Source: Methylobacterium goesingense (GTDB lineage Bacteria > Pseudomonadota > Alphaproteobacteria > Rhizobiales > Beijerinckiaceae). From it: 64,000 nucleotides of DNA. The notes below the pieces were generated by a model. It was given only the letters and a program-made list of their open reading frames with translations. It did no database searches and had not been told where the DNA came from. A program made the translations under genes and the position numbers. The stretch is taken from positions 1-64,000 of the forward strand of contig NZ_BPQL01000014.1 in assembly GCF_022179225.1 (NCBI RefSeq), written 5' to 3'. Of this stretch, positions 27,188 to 36,147 are shown piece by piece (position 1 is the stretch's first letter; every line of letters begins with the position of its first letter).

Positions 27188-27193
27188 TGGTTC

Positions 27194-27217
27194 GCGCGGC
27201 GCCTCCGGGCGCCGCGC
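27194..27217. terminator. Hairpin between convergent phaB and the glycerophosphodiesterase gene
   Basis: GCGCGGCGCC (27194-27203) and GGCGCCGCGC (27208-27217) form a perfect 10-bp stem with a TCCG loop. It is 6 nt after the phaB stop and 3 nt from the stop of the opposite gene. It is probably a shared bidirectional terminator although it lacks a U-tract. Confidence 0.6.
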
Positions 27218-27220
27218 CCC

Positions 27221-28476
27221 TCACTCGATCCCCATGCAGTTGGCGTAGAACGTCGCCGTCGCCGGCCAGTCCGAGAAGACGCCCTTCACGCCCACTTGCC
27301 CGTACAGCACATCCAGAAGGGTGAGGACGTCGCCGTCCCGGTCGATCACCGGGCGGATCGACTTGTAGTAATAGCCCCCCCATCCTTCAGCGGTCCCGAG
27401 CGCTCGAGCGACCAGGTGATCAGGTCGAGGCCGGCGGCCCGCGCCGCGCGGGCATAGGCCGAGGGTTCGATGCTCCCGTTCGGCCCGAGCCGGACCAGCA
27501 TCCAGAGGGGCGGCGCCAGGGTGCGCAGGCCCAGCGCCGCCAGTTCCGCCATGCCGGGCTTCCAGCTCTCCGGCCGCTCGGGGTCGAAGCCGGGGTCGAT
27601 CTCGTCGCGGTTGTCGAGCCAGAGCGCCTGCCGCCCGAATTCGGGCTCCGCCTTCAGCCAGTACAGGATGTCCCGAAGCTGGAAGCTCTGCGGCCGCACG
27701 TCGGAGGCCGGGATGCCGGCCTGCTTGTAGGCGTCGATCATCGCCTGGGCGTACTGGTCCTGGCCGTAGCCCGCGAACGGCATCGGCACCTCGGGCGCCT
27801 TCAATTCCGGCGTGAACCGGCGCCCCAGGGATCGGACCAGTGCGATGTATTCGTCATGGCTCATCAGCGTGCCGGTGGTGGCGTAGAGGTCGGTGCGCCA
27901 GCGCGGGGTCGCATTCATGTAGGCCTCCCGGGTGGTGGCCTGGGGGTCGCTGGCGTCCATCTTGCCGTTGAGGCTCTTGAACTCGGCCAGGGTCAGGTCG
28001 CTGGTGCAGCAGCGGGCGGAAGCCTTGCGCCCGGCGGCCGGGTCGGCGGGCTGGAAATCCTGGCTGCACTTGGCCGCTAGGTCCGGTCGGGCGAGGATGT
28101 CGGTGGTGGTGTGGAGGTCGCACTGGGCGTGCCGGCAGACCAGTTTCCGGTCACGCGTGAAGGCGACATCGCATTCGATCACCCCGGCCCCCATGCGGGC
28201 GGCCGCCAGGATGCCCTCCCGCGTATGCTCGGGAAACTGCAGCGGTGCGCCCCGATGCGCGATCGAGAAGGGCCGCGCGGTGTAGAGCCGGTCCGCGCCG
28301 CAGGCCTGCAGGCGGTCCTTGAGGGGGCCGGGCTTCATGCTGTCCACGAGGTAGAACGGCCGCGGCCCGAGCTGGGCCGGCTCGCCAGCCACCGCCGCGT
28401 CGGCGGCCAGGAACAGGGCCGCGCCCAGCGCCGCCGCTCTCCGGAGGCGTCCACGTCCGGGAGATGCCGCGCCCAT
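27221..28476 (-). pseudogene. Glycerophosphodiester phosphodiesterase with a frameshift in a G7 tract
   Basis: The frame from the ATG at 28476 (GGAGG 5 nt upstream) encodes a signal peptide ([12 protein letters not shown]) and a GDPD TIM barrel. It has the catalytic [18 protein letters not shown] and [19 protein letters not shown] motifs. It breaks at a run of seven G (27375-27381 on the minus strand) and would stop at 27346. Restoring the reading frame (one extra G or two fewer) continues [17 protein letters not shown] and ends [22 protein letters not shown] at 27221, which looks like the true family C-terminus. It is either a sequencing or assembly error, a phase-variable switch or a recent pseudogene. 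The intact product would be about 418 aa, periplasmic, releasing glycerol-3-phosphate from phosphodiesters. Confidence 0.8.
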
Positions 28477-28629
28477 ATCCGCCTCCATGCCGGTTGCCTG
28501 CCCCCGGGAGGTAGGGCCGGCCCGTGACCGGTCGATGAAGGTGCCCGGTCCGAGCCCGCTTCGCCTTGCCCGGCGCGGCCCCGCATGGGAGAGCGGCGCG
28601 GCCTCCCGCCTTCGGACATCCGGTCTCCC

Positions 28630-29496
28630 ATGCCCTCCGCGACCCTGCTCGGCTTCGGCGCGATCCTGCTCTGGTCGCTGCTCGCCCTGTTCACCGCCCT
28701 GTCGGGGGCGGTGCCGCCGTTCCAGCTCGCGGCGATGACCTTCGCGCTCGGTGGCCTCGTCGGCTGCGCCAGCTGGCTCGTGCGCCCCCAGGGCATCCGC
28801 GCCCTGCGCCAGCCCTGGCCGGTCTGGCTCCTCGGCGTCGGCGGCCTGTTCGGGTACCACGCCCTGTACTTCACCGCCCTGCGCCTCGCCCCGCCGGCGG
28901 AGGCGGGCCTGCTCAACTACCTCTGGCCGCTTCTCATCGTGCTGCTGTCGGCCCGGCTTCCCGGCGCGGCGGGCCTGCGCGCCGGCCATCTCGGCGGAGC
29001 CGCCCTCGGGCTCGCCGGCGTCGTGGTGCTGTTCGCCGGGCGAGGCGGGATCGACTTTTCCGCCGGGGCCGTGCCGGGCTATCTCGCGGCGCTGGCGGCC
29101 GCCTTCGTGTGGTCGGGCTATTCCGTGCTGTCGTCCCGGGTCGGGGCGGTGCCGACCGACGCGGTGGCGGGCTTCTGCCTCGCCACCGCCGCCCTCAGCC
29201 TCGCCTGCCACCGCGCCTTCGAGACGACCCTGTGGCCGGCGGATGCGGTGCAATGGGCTGCCGTCGTCGCCCTCGGCCTGGGGCCGGTGGGCGCCGCCTT
29301 CTACCTCTGGGACATCGGCGTGAAGCGGGGCGACCTGCGCCTCCTCGGGGTCGCGGCCTACGCCGCGCCGATCCTCTCGACCCTGACCCTCGTGCTCGCC
29401 GGCTACGCCGAACCGAGCCCGGCCCTGGCGCTGGCCTGCCTCCTCATCGTCCTCGGCGCCGGGGTGGCGGTGCGGGCCTCCCGCGCCGGGCGCTAA
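28630..29496 (+). CDS. EamA-family transporter, YddG-like aromatic amino acid exporter
   Basis: 288 aa from the ATG at 28630 (an ATG 45 nt upstream is possible). Ten hydrophobic helices make two EamA repeats ([19 protein letters not shown], and [20 protein letters not shown] as the second-repeat start). [17 protein letters not shown] carries the NYLWP motif of YddG, and [20 protein letters not shown] is a typical penultimate helix. It is an inner-membrane drug/metabolite exporter; the substrate is inferred only from similarity. It is divergent from the glycerophosphodiesterase gene. Confidence 0.8.
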   Translation: MPSATLLGFGAILLWSLLALFTALSGAVPPFQLAAMTFALGGLVGCASWLVRPQGIRALRQPWPVWLLGVGGLFGYHALYFTALRLAPPAEAGLLNYLWPLLIVLLSARLPGAAGLRAGHLGGAALGLAGVVVLFAGRGGIDFSAGAVPGYLAALAAAFVWSGYSVLSSRVGAVPTDAVAGFCLATAALSLACHRAFETTLWPADAVQWAAVVALGLGPVGAAFYLWDIGVKRGDLRLLGVAAYAAPILSTLTLVLAGYAEPSPALALACLLIVLGAGVAVRASRAGR

Positions 29497-29609
29497 GCAG
29501 GTTCGCCTCGGCAAGCCAACGCTTCACCCTGCTTCGCTCCTTGGTATGTCACAGGTTTTAGCCGCAAAACCGGCGGCCACTTTTGCGAAACCTGCTTCGA
29601 TCCCGAGCC

Positions 29610-30059
29610 TCAGGCTCTGGGCATCGGCCGCCAGTCCGGGGGCGCCATCTCGAAGCCGGCGAACTCGAATGCGGGCGAGACCGTGCAGCCCACCAGCGTC
29701 CAGGCGCCGAGGCTGGTGGCGGTCTGCCAATGGCCGGCGGGAACCACGATCTGCGGCTGCTGCCCGCGCGTCAGGTCGGGTCCGAGATAGGCCGCATGCG
29801 CATCGTGCCCGTTCGGGCTGACCGTCAGGACGAGGGGTGCGCCGGCGTGCCAGTGCCAGATCTCGGCCGCGTCCACCCGGTGCCACTCGGAGACCTCGCC
29901 GAGATCGAGCAGGTAGTAGATCGCGCTGCCCACCGAGCGCCCGTCCACGGTCCGGGGATCGCGAAACGTCTCGCGGTAATGCCCGCCCTCCGGGTGGGGC
30001 GCGAGGCCGAGGCGGGCGATCACCTCGGCGGCGGTCGGTCCCTGTGATCCGGCACTCAT
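29610..30059 (-). CDS. DUF985 cupin protein
   Basis: 149 aa from the ATG at 30059, with GAGAGG 6 nt upstream. EVIARLGLAPHPEGGHYRETFRD, SAIYYLLDLGEVSEWHRVDAAEIWHWHAGAPL and GWTLVGCTVSPAFEFAGFEM define the cupin_5/DUF985 family. Cupin metal ligands are probably His and Glu in EIWHWHAG. Its biochemical role is unknown. It lies beside an exported unknown on the same strand, separated by a short tandem repeat. Confidence 0.85.
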   Translation of the reverse strand: MSAGSQGPTAAEVIARLGLAPHPEGGHYRETFRDPRTVDGRSVGSAIYYLLDLGEVSEWHRVDAAEIWHWHAGAPLVLTVSPNGHDAHAAYLGPDLTRGQQPQIVVPAGHWQTATSLGAWTLVGCTVSPAFEFAGFEMAPPDWRPMPRA

Positions 30060-30078
30060 CGGCGACCTCTCATCGACA

Positions 30079-30126
30079 GATTTTGCCTCGAAGAATCTTG
30101 CCTCCTCGAAGAATCTTGCATCGAAG
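30079..30126. repeat. 15-18-bp tandem repeat upstream of the cupin gene
   Basis: Three imperfect units: 30079-30093 (GATTTTGCCTCGAAG), 30094-30111 (AATCTTGCCTCCTCGAAG) and 30112-30126 (AATCTTGCATCGAAG). It lies between the stop of the exported unknown and the cupin start, about 20 nt before the cupin ribosome site. Confidence 0.6.
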
Positions 30127-30144
30127 CATCCCTGCGGACCCGCG

Positions 30145-30963
30145 TCATTCGATGGCCCCCTGCGGGAGGCTGAGGCCGGGGGGCGCCTTGGCGCCGCCCG
30201 GGCCGGCGGCCTTGGCGCCCGGCGCGCCCTGCTGCGATTTCGCCTTCGCGGGCTTGTCCTTGGCGGCGACCGGGGCGGCCTTGACGGCCGGCGCCTCGCC
30301 GCAGGACTGGAAGGCGAGCTGGGCCAGGGACTGACCGGCCTCGGAGACGATGTTGAGCGTGTCGGGCAGGGCCGTCGGGACGGCATCCCAGCGGATCGGG
30401 CCGCCCAGTAGCGCCTCCAGCGAGCCCGGGCTGCCGCCGCGGCGCAGGGCGAACAGGTCCGGCCCGTAGGCGGTGGCGGCCTTGCCCCCGATGACGACCT
30501 GGAGCACCCGCGTCGTCTCCGGGGTGAGCGGGCGCAGCGGGTTCTCGACCACGAGGGCCCCCGTGCGGGTGACCCAGACCGCGAAATCCTTCGGGCCTTC
30601 GTAGAGTGCGGCCTTGGCCTCGCACTGCACCGTCAGCCCCGGCAGATTCGCCGCCGGCATCGGCGCGGGCGCCGGCTTTGGCTCCGGGACGGGCTCCGGT
30701 GGCGTAGCGGCGGCCCGGACCGGCACTTCAGCGGGTGGCACCTCGGCGGGTGGCGCCTCGGTGCTTGGTTTCGGCTTGGGCGCGGGTTTCGGTTTGGGTT
30801 TCGGCTTGGGCGGACGCGGCTTCGGCGCCGGCGCGGCGGGCGCCTCGGTCTCGGGCGGCCCCTCCACCTCGGGTGCCTGCGACAGGGCCGGGCCGGCGCC
30901 CAGGAGCAGGAGCAGGAACACCGGCAGCAGGGCGCCCCACCGGCATGTGCGGAACGGCACCAT
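30145..30963 (-). CDS. Exported Pro/Lys-rich protein of unknown function
   Basis: 272 aa. The signal peptide ends near GAGPALSQ. Residues about 47-68 are a Pro-Lys repeat (KPRPPKPKPKPKP), a periplasm-spanning style linker such as those in TonB. A folded core follows (LPGLTVQCEAKAALYEGPKDFAVWVTRTGALVVENPLRPLTP), which resembles small uncharacterised alphaproteobacterial proteins. An Ala/Lys/Pro-rich tail closes it. The ATG overlaps the stop of the upstream gene by 1 nt (TGATG), so the two are coupled. No domain is recognised. Confidence 0.7.
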   Translation of the reverse strand: MVPFRTCRWGALLPVFLLLLLGAGPALSQAPEVEGPPETEAPAAPAPKPRPPKPKPKPKPAPKPKPSTEAPPAEVPPAEVPVRAAATPPEPVPEPKPAPAPMPAANLPGLTVQCEAKAALYEGPKDFAVWVTRTGALVVENPLRPLTPETTRVLQVVIGGKAATAYGPDLFALRRGGSPGSLEALLGGPIRWDAVPTALPDTLNIVSEAGQSLAQLAFQSCGEAPAVKAAPVAAKDKPAKAKSQQGAPGAKAAGPGGAKAPPGLSLPQGAIE

Positions 30964-31238
30964 CAGCGGGTCTCCCGCTGCGTGTCCGGTGGCAGCGGCC
31001 GGGCCTTCGGATCGTCCGTCGGCTCGATCTCGAGGATCGTCGCCGTCCGGTCGATGGGACTGGGACGCGGCGGTTCCAGACTGCGCATCAGCGTCTCCTC
31101 GTCCTCGGCCTCGTCGATCAGGTCGACTTCGCGCCCCATGCGCAGCTCGGGCCGCCGTCCGCGCATCAGCAGCGAGACCACGACGAGGCCGCAGAACAGG
31201 AGGGCCCCCAGGGCGCCCAGGATCAGGGTCGTTTCCAT
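30963..31238 (-). CDS. Small single-pass membrane protein of unknown function
   Basis: 91 aa from the ATG at 31238. The N-terminal helix METTLILGALGALLFCGLVVVSLLM is a clear membrane segment. The cytoplasmic part is acidic (DLIDEAEDEETLMRS) and ends in a basic tail. Its stop overlaps the start of the exported Pro/Lys-rich protein, suggesting they work together at the membrane. The longer upstream frame is not used, as it is Arg-rich and lacks a ribosome site. Confidence 0.6.
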   Translation of the reverse strand: METTLILGALGALLFCGLVVVSLLMRGRRPELRMGREVDLIDEAEDEETLMRSLEPPRPSPIDRTATILEIEPTDDPKARPLPPDTQRETR

Positions 31239-31415
31239 GCCGGGTCCAGCGTTAGCCCAGGATGCGCCCCGTTGCATCCTTTCCTGGCGAAGCAACAGAT
31301 CCGGACCTTGCCCACATCCCCGGGCCGGAACGGTCCTTGCGTCTTCGCCCACGGATGTCAGAAGCGGGTGGTCCGCGCGGGCCGCGTGGCCCGAGACCCG
31401 GCGTCTCGGGAACCT

Positions 31416-31480
31416 CCAGTCCAAGACCCCAGTCCGAGACCTCACGCCAAGACCTCACGCCAAGACCTCACGCGCGAAAC
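31416..31480. repeat. 13-bp tandem array (5 copies) upstream of the PEPC-like gene
   Basis: Units at 31416-31428 (CCAGTCCAAGACC), 31429-31441 (CCAGTCCGAGACC), 31442-31454 and 31455-31467 (both TCACGCCAAGACC) and 31468-31480 (degenerate). A possible sixth unit follows at about 31485. The array ends about 30 nt before the gene start. A hairpin, CCCGAGAC/GTCTCGGG, sits just upstream at 31390-31410. Confidence 0.7.
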
Positions 31481-31509
31481 AATCCACGCCCAAGAACCAA
31501 GGTCGATCG

Positions 31510-34431
31510 ATGCGCATGCATGACCTCAAGATGGCCGATGCAGCCCCGGACGCGGAGCGCCGTCCCGGCAATGCGGAGGGCCTGGAGCAGGAGCTTCTGC
31601 GGCTGATCGAGGAATCCCGCGAACAGGCCGCCGAGGACCCGTTCCGCAATCCCGTCCTGGCGGTCACCCTGGCCATCACCCGGCGCTTCGACCGGGGCGA
31701 GATCGGCGAGGATGACCTCGACGCCCTGTTCCCCCGGCTCCGTGCCCAATCCCTGGGCGCCCGCGCCGAGCGCCTGCGCGCCTATGTGGGCCTCGACCGC
31801 GATGCAGGCGCCGCGCCGGACACCCGGATGGCAGCCCGCCTCGTGGCGGCGGTGCCGGAGCGCCAGGGGGCTTTCGAGACCTTCCGCGATCTCGTGAGCC
31901 GCACGGGCTTCGCCGTGGTATTTACCGCGCACCCGACCTTCGGAATGCCGCGGGCCATCGCCGCGCTGATCGCCGAGGCCGCGAGCGAGGCCGACGCTGC
32001 GGCCCGGACGCCGCTTGTGGCGCGCGCGGCCGGCCTCTCCACCCGGCCCGACCCGAAGATCAGCCTCGACGATGAGTTCGATCAGGCCTGCGTCGCGGCC
32101 AATCACGGCCGCACCGCGCTCGACGCCTTCAACGCCGCCCTGCTGGACGCCGCCCGCGCGCGCTGGCCCGACCGCTGGACCGAACTCGTGCCCAAGCCCT
32201 TCGCCATCGCGAGCTGGGTCGGCTGCGACACGGACGGACGCACGGATATCGGCTGGTGGGACACCCTGCGCTACCGCCTGGAATCGAAGCGGATGCAGCT
32301 CGACCGGGTCATGCGCCATCTACCCCAGCTGCCGGCCACGAAGGTGGTGCGTGACCTGACGGGGAACGCGCTCGCGGCCGTGAACCGCCAGCTCGCCGTG
32401 GCCCCCCGCCTCGGCACCAAGCCTTCCCTCGAGGCGGTGCATCGCTTCGCCCTGGCCCTGATCATCGAGCGCGAGCGGGCCCAGACCGATTCCAGCGCGA
32501 TCCTGGCCGGGCTCGCGGGCGCCGTCGGGGGCGTGGAATCCGAGGCGGACAAGCGCAGCATCGCGCTCCTGCGCTCGGGCATCGCCACCCACGGCCTCTC
32601 GAACGCCCTGCCGCATTTCCGGCTCAACGCCAGCCAGATCCACAACGCGGTACGGCGGGTCACCGACCTCGAAGGCGAGCCCACCGACGCCGCCCAGCGC
32701 CGCTCGCATCTGGCCACCATCCACGCGCTTCTCAACGACGTGCAGGCGGTGGACGTCGACTTCGGGGCGCTGGCCGCCGAGCGCGCCTCGGCCGCCCGGC
32801 TGATGATGACGATCACCCAGATCCTCAAGCACGTGGACGGCACGCACCCCGTGCGCTTCCTCATCGCCGAGACCGAGACAGGCTACACCCTGCTCGCCGC
32901 CCTGTGGCTGGCACGGCATTACGGGATCGCCGACAAGGTCGAAATCACGCCGCTGTTCGAGACCGCGAGCGCCCTCGAACAGGGCGTGCGCGTCCTCGAC
33001 GATGCGCTCCGCAACCCGCACTGGCGGGCCTACCTCAAGCGCATCGGCCGGCTCACCGTGCAGTTCGGCTACTCGGATTCCGGGCGCTATGTCGGCCAGC
33101 TCGCGGCGAGCTTCTGGATCGAGCGCCTGCGCCTGCGCATCACCGAGCTGATGGTGCAGAACGACCTCACGGGGGTCGAGCTCGCGATCTTCGACACGCA
33201 CGGCGAATCCATCGGCCGGGGCGCGCACCCGACCAGCTTACGCGACCGCCTCGCCTATCTCGCCCCCGAGGACGCCCGGCGCCGGAACCGCGCGGCGGGC
33301 ATCCGGGTGCGCCTCGAATCGAGCTTCCAGGGCTCGGACGGCTACCTGATGTTCGGCACCCTGCCGCTGGCGCAGGCGACGGTGGAGCGCATCGCCGAGC
33401 ACGTCTTCGCCCTCGATGTGGCCGACGACGATTCGTTCGCCGACTACGTGCTGTCCGATCCGGCGAGCGGGGCCGACGAGACGGACGACCCGATCTACGC
33501 CGAGCCGGACTTCGCCGCCGAGTTCTTCACCGTGGTGCGCCAGGACATGGAAGCGCTGGTGGACGATCCCGGCTACGCCGCGCTGCTGGGCACCTTCGGC
33601 CCGAGCCTACTCGACCGCACCGGCTCGCGGCCGGTGGCGCGCCAGACCGATGGCGGCGGCCCGACCATGATCACCCACCCGCGCCAGATGCGGGCGATCC
33701 CCAACAATGCGATCCTGCAGCAGCTTGGCTTCCTCGCCAATTCCCTGCACGGCGTCGGCCGCGCCGCAGGCCGGACGCCGGACCTGTTCCGCGACATGCG
33801 GCGCGATTCGGTGCGCTTCTCCCGCGCCTTCCGCCTCGCGCAGCACGCCTCGAACGTCTCCGACCTCGACGTGCTGCGGGCCTATATCGACACCCTCGAC
33901 CCGGCCGTGTGGCTGGAGCGCGCCCGGCGCACCCAGCGGGACAGCCGGCGCGAGGAACTCGTGGTCATCGCCAACGCCCTCGATCGCCTGCGCCTCGCCC
34001 CGGATCTGCGACACCTGTTCGGCCGCCTGACCTGCGACTGGCTGAGCCTGCGGGCGGCCGCCCCCGACCTCGGCCGGATGTCGGTCCGCCTGACCCTGCT
34101 GCACGCGATCCGGCTCGCCCTGATCCACCGGATCTGGTTCCTGGCCGTGCACATCCCGGGCTTCCGGCCGCAATCGGGGGTGAGCCGCGAGGCGCTGATC
34201 GAGCGCTTCCTGCGCCTCGACATCGACGGCTGCCTCACCCTGCTGGAGGACATCTTTCCGGTCACGCCCGATCCCACCCTCGGCCTGAACTTCGGCGAGC
34301 CGGCGGGCCCGCGCGATGTGGGCACCTACGAGGCCGAGCACCGGACGCTGTTCGAGCCGATCCGGCGCAGCTTCCTCCGCGTGCGCGAGATCTCGGGCAT
34401 GATCCAGCACGAGGTGGGCGCGTTCGGCTGA
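31510..34431 (+). CDS. Divergent phosphoenolpyruvate carboxylase homologue
   Basis: 973 aa from the ATG at 31510; ATGs at 31516 and 31531 are alternatives and none has a good ribosome site. It belongs to the PEPC superfamily. H141 in VFTAHPT matches E. coli H138, E484 (PLFET) matches E506, D523 (GYSDSGR) matches D543, R570 matches R587, and R728 (MRAIP) matches R713; this numbering is from memory. The usual GGDRDGNP loop is GCDTDGRTD (238-246). FHGRGGSIGRGG is FDTHGESIGRGA (561-572), so the essential R581 is His564. K546 is Arg526, and the C-terminal NTG is absent. It may be a catalytically altered enzyme or a paralogue with another role. Confidence 0.75.
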   Translation: MRMHDLKMADAAPDAERRPGNAEGLEQELLRLIEESREQAAEDPFRNPVLAVTLAITRRFDRGEIGEDDLDALFPRLRAQSLGARAERLRAYVGLDRDAGAAPDTRMAARLVAAVPERQGAFETFRDLVSRTGFAVVFTAHPTFGMPRAIAALIAEAASEADAAARTPLVARAAGLSTRPDPKISLDDEFDQACVAANHGRTALDAFNAALLDAARARWPDRWTELVPKPFAIASWVGCDTDGRTDIGWWDTLRYRLESKRMQLDRVMRHLPQLPATKVVRDLTGNALAAVNRQLAVAPRLGTKPSLEAVHRFALALIIERERAQTDSSAILAGLAGAVGGVESEADKRSIALLRSGIATHGLSNALPHFRLNASQIHNAVRRVTDLEGEPTDAAQRRSHLATIHALLNDVQAVDVDFGALAAERASAARLMMTITQILKHVDGTHPVRFLIAETETGYTLLAALWLARHYGIADKVEITPLFETASALEQGVRVLDDALRNPHWRAYLKRIGRLTVQFGYSDSGRYVGQLAASFWIERLRLRITELMVQNDLTGVELAIFDTHGESIGRGAHPTSLRDRLAYLAPEDARRRNRAAGIRVRLESSFQGSDGYLMFGTLPLAQATVERIAEHVFALDVADDDSFADYVLSDPASGADETDDPIYAEPDFAAEFFTVVRQDMEALVDDPGYAALLGTFGPSLLDRTGSRPVARQTDGGGPTMITHPRQMRAIPNNAILQQLGFLANSLHGVGRAAGRTPDLFRDMRRDSVRFSRAFRLAQHASNVSDLDVLRAYIDTLDPAVWLERARRTQRDSRREELVVIANALDRLRLAPDLRHLFGRLTCDWLSLRAAAPDLGRMSVRLTLLHAIRLALIHRIWFLAVHIPGFRPQSGVSREALIERFLRLDIDGCLTLLEDIFPVTPDPTLGLNFGEPAGPRDVGTYEAEHRTLFEPIRRSFLRVREISGMIQHEVGAFG

Positions 34432-34449
34432 GGCCGGGCGCACGGGGCG

Positions 34450-34472
34450 GATCGCCCGCGTTCGGGGCGATC
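34450..34472. other. Hairpin between the convergent PEPC-like gene and phosphohexomutase gene
   Basis: GATCGCCC (34450-34457) and GGGCGATC (34465-34472) form an 8-bp stem with a 7-nt loop, 19 nt after the PEPC-like stop. There is no U-tract; it is possibly a terminator for either convergent gene. Confidence 0.4.
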
Positions 34473-34533
34473 GAGGGTCAGCCCCGGCCCGTCGGGGTCG
34501 CCGGATCACCCTGACGGAATATCGGGATCTCGA

Positions 34534-35979
34534 TCAGTGCGGATCGGCGCCCGTCCGGGCGGCGTCCTTCCTCATCGCGGCCGCCGCGGCCGACAATCCC
34601 CAGCGGACCAGGTCTTCGGCCTGGTCGGCCGTTCCGGCCTCGGCGTAGCAGCGCAACTCGGGCGCGTTGCCGGATGCACGGAAGTGGATCGTGCGGCCGC
34701 CATCGAGTTCCATCCTCACGCCGTCCTGCTCGTCGACGGCCCGCACGGCGCCGATCGGCCGAACGAAATCCTGCCGGAACGCCTCCTGGCCGAGCTGGCG
34801 CAGGAACGGCCCGCTCCGCTCGGCCGGCGTCTCGGGCAGGCGGTCGCTCGCCGTCTCGCCCACGGAGAGGGACGTGACGAGATCGGCGAGGGACAGCCCG
34901 GCGCGACGCGCCGCGGCCAGGGTCGCCAGGATGGGGAGCATCGCATCGCGCGTCGGCAGCGCGGGCAGGGTCCGGCCGTCGATCGCGACGTCCGAACCGA
35001 GCAGGAAGCCGCCATTCGCCTCGAAGCCGACGACGGCGCGCGCGCCCTCCTGCTCCGCCCGCGCCATGCCGGCGATGACGTAGGGCGAGCCGACCCGCGT
35101 GCGCAGCACCTGCCGGAACCCGCCCGCCTGCTCGATGGCCGAACCGGCGGTGACGGGCACGACGACGGTGTCGACGTCGAGGTACCGCGCGGTGATCAGC
35201 CCGAGCACGTCGCCCCGCAGGATGCGGCCGGCCGCATCCGCGACCAGGGGCCGGTCGGCGTCGCCGTCGGTCGTCACGAGGGCGTCGAAATCGCCGGACG
35301 CCATGGCCTGGCGAATGAAGGCGATGTCCTCCGGACGATGGGCCTCCGTGTCGATCGGAACGAAGTGGTCCGCGCGCCCGATCGCGGTCACGGCCGCCCC
35401 CAGCGCCGTCAGGAGCTCGACGAGCAGGTCCCGCGCCACGGAACTCTGCTGGTAGACGGCGATCTTGAGGCCGGCCAGCATGTCGGCGCCGAAGGCCTCG
35501 CGGTAGCGCTGGCGGTAACGGTCCGTCGCCCCGGTCTCCGGCGTGGCGGGATCGGCCGCCGCCATCGCGCCCGGCGTGGCGACGTCGCCGAGGGCGGCCA
35601 GGATGGCGGTCTCGTCAGTCTTGGTGATCTCGCCGTCGGGCCGATAGAATTTCAGGCCGTTCCGGTCCTCCGGGATGTGGCTGCCGGTGACCATCACCGC
35701 GCAAGCGCCGCGCCGGAGCGCTTCCAGGGCCAGGGCCGGCGTCGGCAGCGCGCCGCAATCCACGGCCGTGAAGCCGGCGCCCGCCGCGGCGGCGGCCACC
35801 GTCGCCGCGATGCCGGGGCTGCTGTCGCGCAGGTCCCGCCCGATCACGACGGTGCGGCCGGTGCCGGTCGTCGCCGCGATGGAGCGGAAGAAGGCGCTCG
35901 CATAAGCATAGCTCGGCCACCCCACGAGGTCGGTCACCAGCCCACGCAGACCGCTCGTCCCGAATTTCAAGCTGCTCAT
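34534..35979 (-). CDS. Phosphomannomutase/phosphoglucomutase family enzyme
   Basis: 481 aa from the ATG at 35979, which starts the conserved KFGTSGLRG. An alpha-D-phosphohexomutase shuttles phosphate between C1 and C6 of a sugar phosphate for cell-surface sugar supply. The phosphoserine is in VMVTGSHIPEDRNG (S instead of the usual TASHNP context). The metal loop is TTDGDADRPL, the sugar loop GFEANGGF and the phosphate loop RASGNAPELRCYAE, all in order. Preference for mannose or glucose cannot be told. It is not GlmM, which has different loop signatures. It stands alone between divergent genes. Confidence 0.88.
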   Translation of the reverse strand: MSSLKFGTSGLRGLVTDLVGWPSYAYASAFFRSIAATTGTGRTVVIGRDLRDSSPGIAATVAAAAAGAGFTAVDCGALPTPALALEALRRGACAVMVTGSHIPEDRNGLKFYRPDGEITKTDETAILAALGDVATPGAMAAADPATPETGATDRYRQRYREAFGADMLAGLKIAVYQQSSVARDLLVELLTALGAAVTAIGRADHFVPIDTEAHRPEDIAFIRQAMASGDFDALVTTDGDADRPLVADAAGRILRGDVLGLITARYLDVDTVVVPVTAGSAIEQAGGFRQVLRTRVGSPYVIAGMARAEQEGARAVVGFEANGGFLLGSDVAIDGRTLPALPTRDAMLPILATLAAARRAGLSLADLVTSLSVGETASDRLPETPAERSGPFLRQLGQEAFRQDFVRPIGAVRAVDEQDGVRMELDGGRTIHFRASGNAPELRCYAEAGTADQAEDLVRWGLSAAAAAMRKDAARTGADPH

Positions 35980-36147
35980 GAGGTGTCCTGTCTGAGGGGC
36001 GCGACGCGGTGCCGGGGAAGCGTCGGCAGCGCTTCTATAAAGGGCTGCCGGATTCTCCAAATGTTTGCTCGTTCGTCGTATGAAGTCTCGGGTCGACACC
36101 GAACCGGCCTCCACCGAGGCAGTTCGAGACCATCGCCCGGAGGTGCC

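Noticed and set aside
27346-29514. A 722-codon minus-strand frame covering the glycerophosphodiesterase and the YddG-like gene
   Set aside because: Only its left part is a real protein; the part over 28477-29514 is the shadow of the plus-strand exporter.
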